In this document: positions 14,640 through 15,329 of the stretch, piece by piece
How positions within the stretch are numbered: position 1 is the stretch's first letter
Layout of the letters: every line of letters begins with the position of its first letter
NCBI GenBank assembly: GCA_002335345.1
Contig: DDCS01000022.1
Span: 1-15,329, forward strand
DNA from: Flavobacteriaceae bacterium UBA2000
Lineage (GTDB): Bacteria > Bacteroidota > Bacteroidia > Flavobacteriales > Flavobacteriaceae
DNA length: 15,329 nt
Direction of reading: 5' to 3'
The notes under the pieces: generated by a model
Database searches by the model: none
Told to the model about the DNA's origin: nothing
Seen by the model: the letters and a program-made list of their open reading frames with translations, nothing else
Program-made: the position numbers and the translations under genes

Positions 14640-15329
14640 CTAATTTTTCTGAGCAAACGCCAAAGGGTAATAGTCTTTTCGAAATTTAACCATGAGCACA
14701 AGGGCTCGGCAAACGATCCAGGCCAAAAGGGCCCACCAAATGCCTTTGAGCCCCCAGTGGTAATAATGGGTGGCCAAAATCCAGGGGCCAAAACCAAAAA
14801 TAGCGGCGATAAACAGGGAATTGCGCAAAAAGGCCATTTCTCCTAGGCCTTTGAAAATAGCATCTAACGTAAAGGCAAGGGCATTAAACGGTTGGATTAA
14901 GATCAAAAGAAAGAAGACCCCATAAAACTGGGGTAAGACCTCCGGGTCTTGGGCAAAAACACGGCCTAAAGGCACATAAGTGAGCCCCCCGATGAGCATG
15001 AGCAAGCCGGCGATAATAAGGTTATATCCATTGACTTTTTTGGTAAGCACCCATAGGTCGAAATACCTTTTGGCACCCAGTAATTTCCCCCCAATTAAAT
15101 TGCCTGCCGCACCAAATCCATCGATAAAAAAGGCTGAAAAGAGCCATATATTAATCGCGATTGTATGTGCCGCCATAGCCTCAGGGCTAATCGCATTGGC
15201 TTCGCGCACGGCCAAAATCAGTACCGCATTAAGGGCTAAAGAGCGTAAAATTAAGTGCCCTGTCATGTTCAGCAGTCGTCGAATTTCAAAGTGCACCTGC
15301 TTGCCAAGATTGAGATTAAGCGGTGTTTT
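14640..15329 (-). CDS. MATE family efflux transporter, DinF-like (C-terminal part, cut by right edge)
   Basis: This multidrug and toxin extrusion type inner-membrane antiporter is seen as its last 229 residues. The frame is open to base 15329, so the protein continues beyond the window; any start near 15296 (a GTG) is internal and should not be used. About six membrane segments are visible, including LILRSLALNAVLILAV, AHTIAINIWLFSAFFIDGFG, GYNLIIAGLLMLIGGL and FYGVFFLLILIQPFNALAFT. The GFGAAGNLIGGKLLGA loop and the ALAFTLDAIFKGLGEMAFLR stretch are typical of the DinF-like MATE C-terminal bundle. The substrate is unknown. The stop at 14640 lies about 74 bases before the queD ATG, on the same strand, and no hairpin terminator is seen between them. 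Confidence 0.85.
   Translation of the reverse strand, partial: KTPLNLNLGKQVHFEIRRLLNMTGHLILRSLALNAVLILAVREANAISPEAMAAHTIAINIWLFSAFFIDGFGAAGNLIGGKLLGAKRYFDLWVLTKKVNGYNLIIAGLLMLIGGLTYVPLGRVFAQDPEVLPQFYGVFFLLILIQPFNALAFTLDAIFKGLGEMAFLRNSLFIAAIFGFGPWILATHYYHWGLKGIWWALLAWIVCRALVLMVKFRKDYYPLAFAQKN

Noticed and set aside
15294..15296. GTG at 15296 as the start of a short membrane protein
   Set aside because: The frame is open upstream to the window edge and the residues there continue the MATE sequence, so the gene is cut by the edge and not short.

Overview
The window is a stretch of Bacteroidota chromosome, most likely from a marine member of the Flavobacteriales. Four signs point there: a C-terminal type IX secretion sorting domain, lipoproteins with short Bacteroidota-style signals, genes that start without a clear Shine-Dalgarno sequence, and promoter-like TTTG / TAnnTTTG elements instead of sigma70 boxes. 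The species cannot be named from the sequence. There are no tRNA, rRNA, CRISPR or IS elements, and no gene-free stretch over 300 bases.

Layout, left to right. Bases 1-3456 hold a leftward cluster: a lipoprotein prolyl oligopeptidase, an orphan ABC ATPase that starts 4 bases after its stop, and the N-terminus of a beta-propeller sensor/regulator cut by the left edge. A rho-independent terminator (3511-3540) separates this cluster from a leftward two-gene cassette (3608-6637). That cassette encodes a lipoprotein diheme cytochrome of the SO2930/HNE_0200 type carrying an extra Ig-like domain, and a secreted seven-repeat FG-GAP/ASPIC protein with a type IX sorting tail. It is the accessory, least explained part of the window.

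Bases 6738-10030 are leftward housekeeping genes: tdk (thymidine salvage), alr (D-alanine), mscL (osmotic safety valve) and asd (diaminopimelate/lysine/threonine/methionine pathway). Divergent from tdk, and sharing a 100-base promoter region, are three rightward genes: a Bacteroidota-type hypothetical protein, rsmI (16S rRNA 2'-O-methyltransferase) and recJ, the last two overlapping by ATGA. recJ converges on lpxH with a 20-base overlap of coding ends. lpxH (lipid A), queD (queuosine/7-deazaguanine) and a MATE transporter cut by the right edge form the last leftward group.

Much of the housekeeping content serves the cell envelope (alr and asd for peptidoglycan precursors, lpxH for lipid A, mscL for turgor). 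The observations most worth checking are the cytochrome/FG-GAP cassette, the loss of the usual zinc cysteines in thymidine kinase, the protease-ABC-sensor cluster, and the overlapping divergent promoters before tdk.
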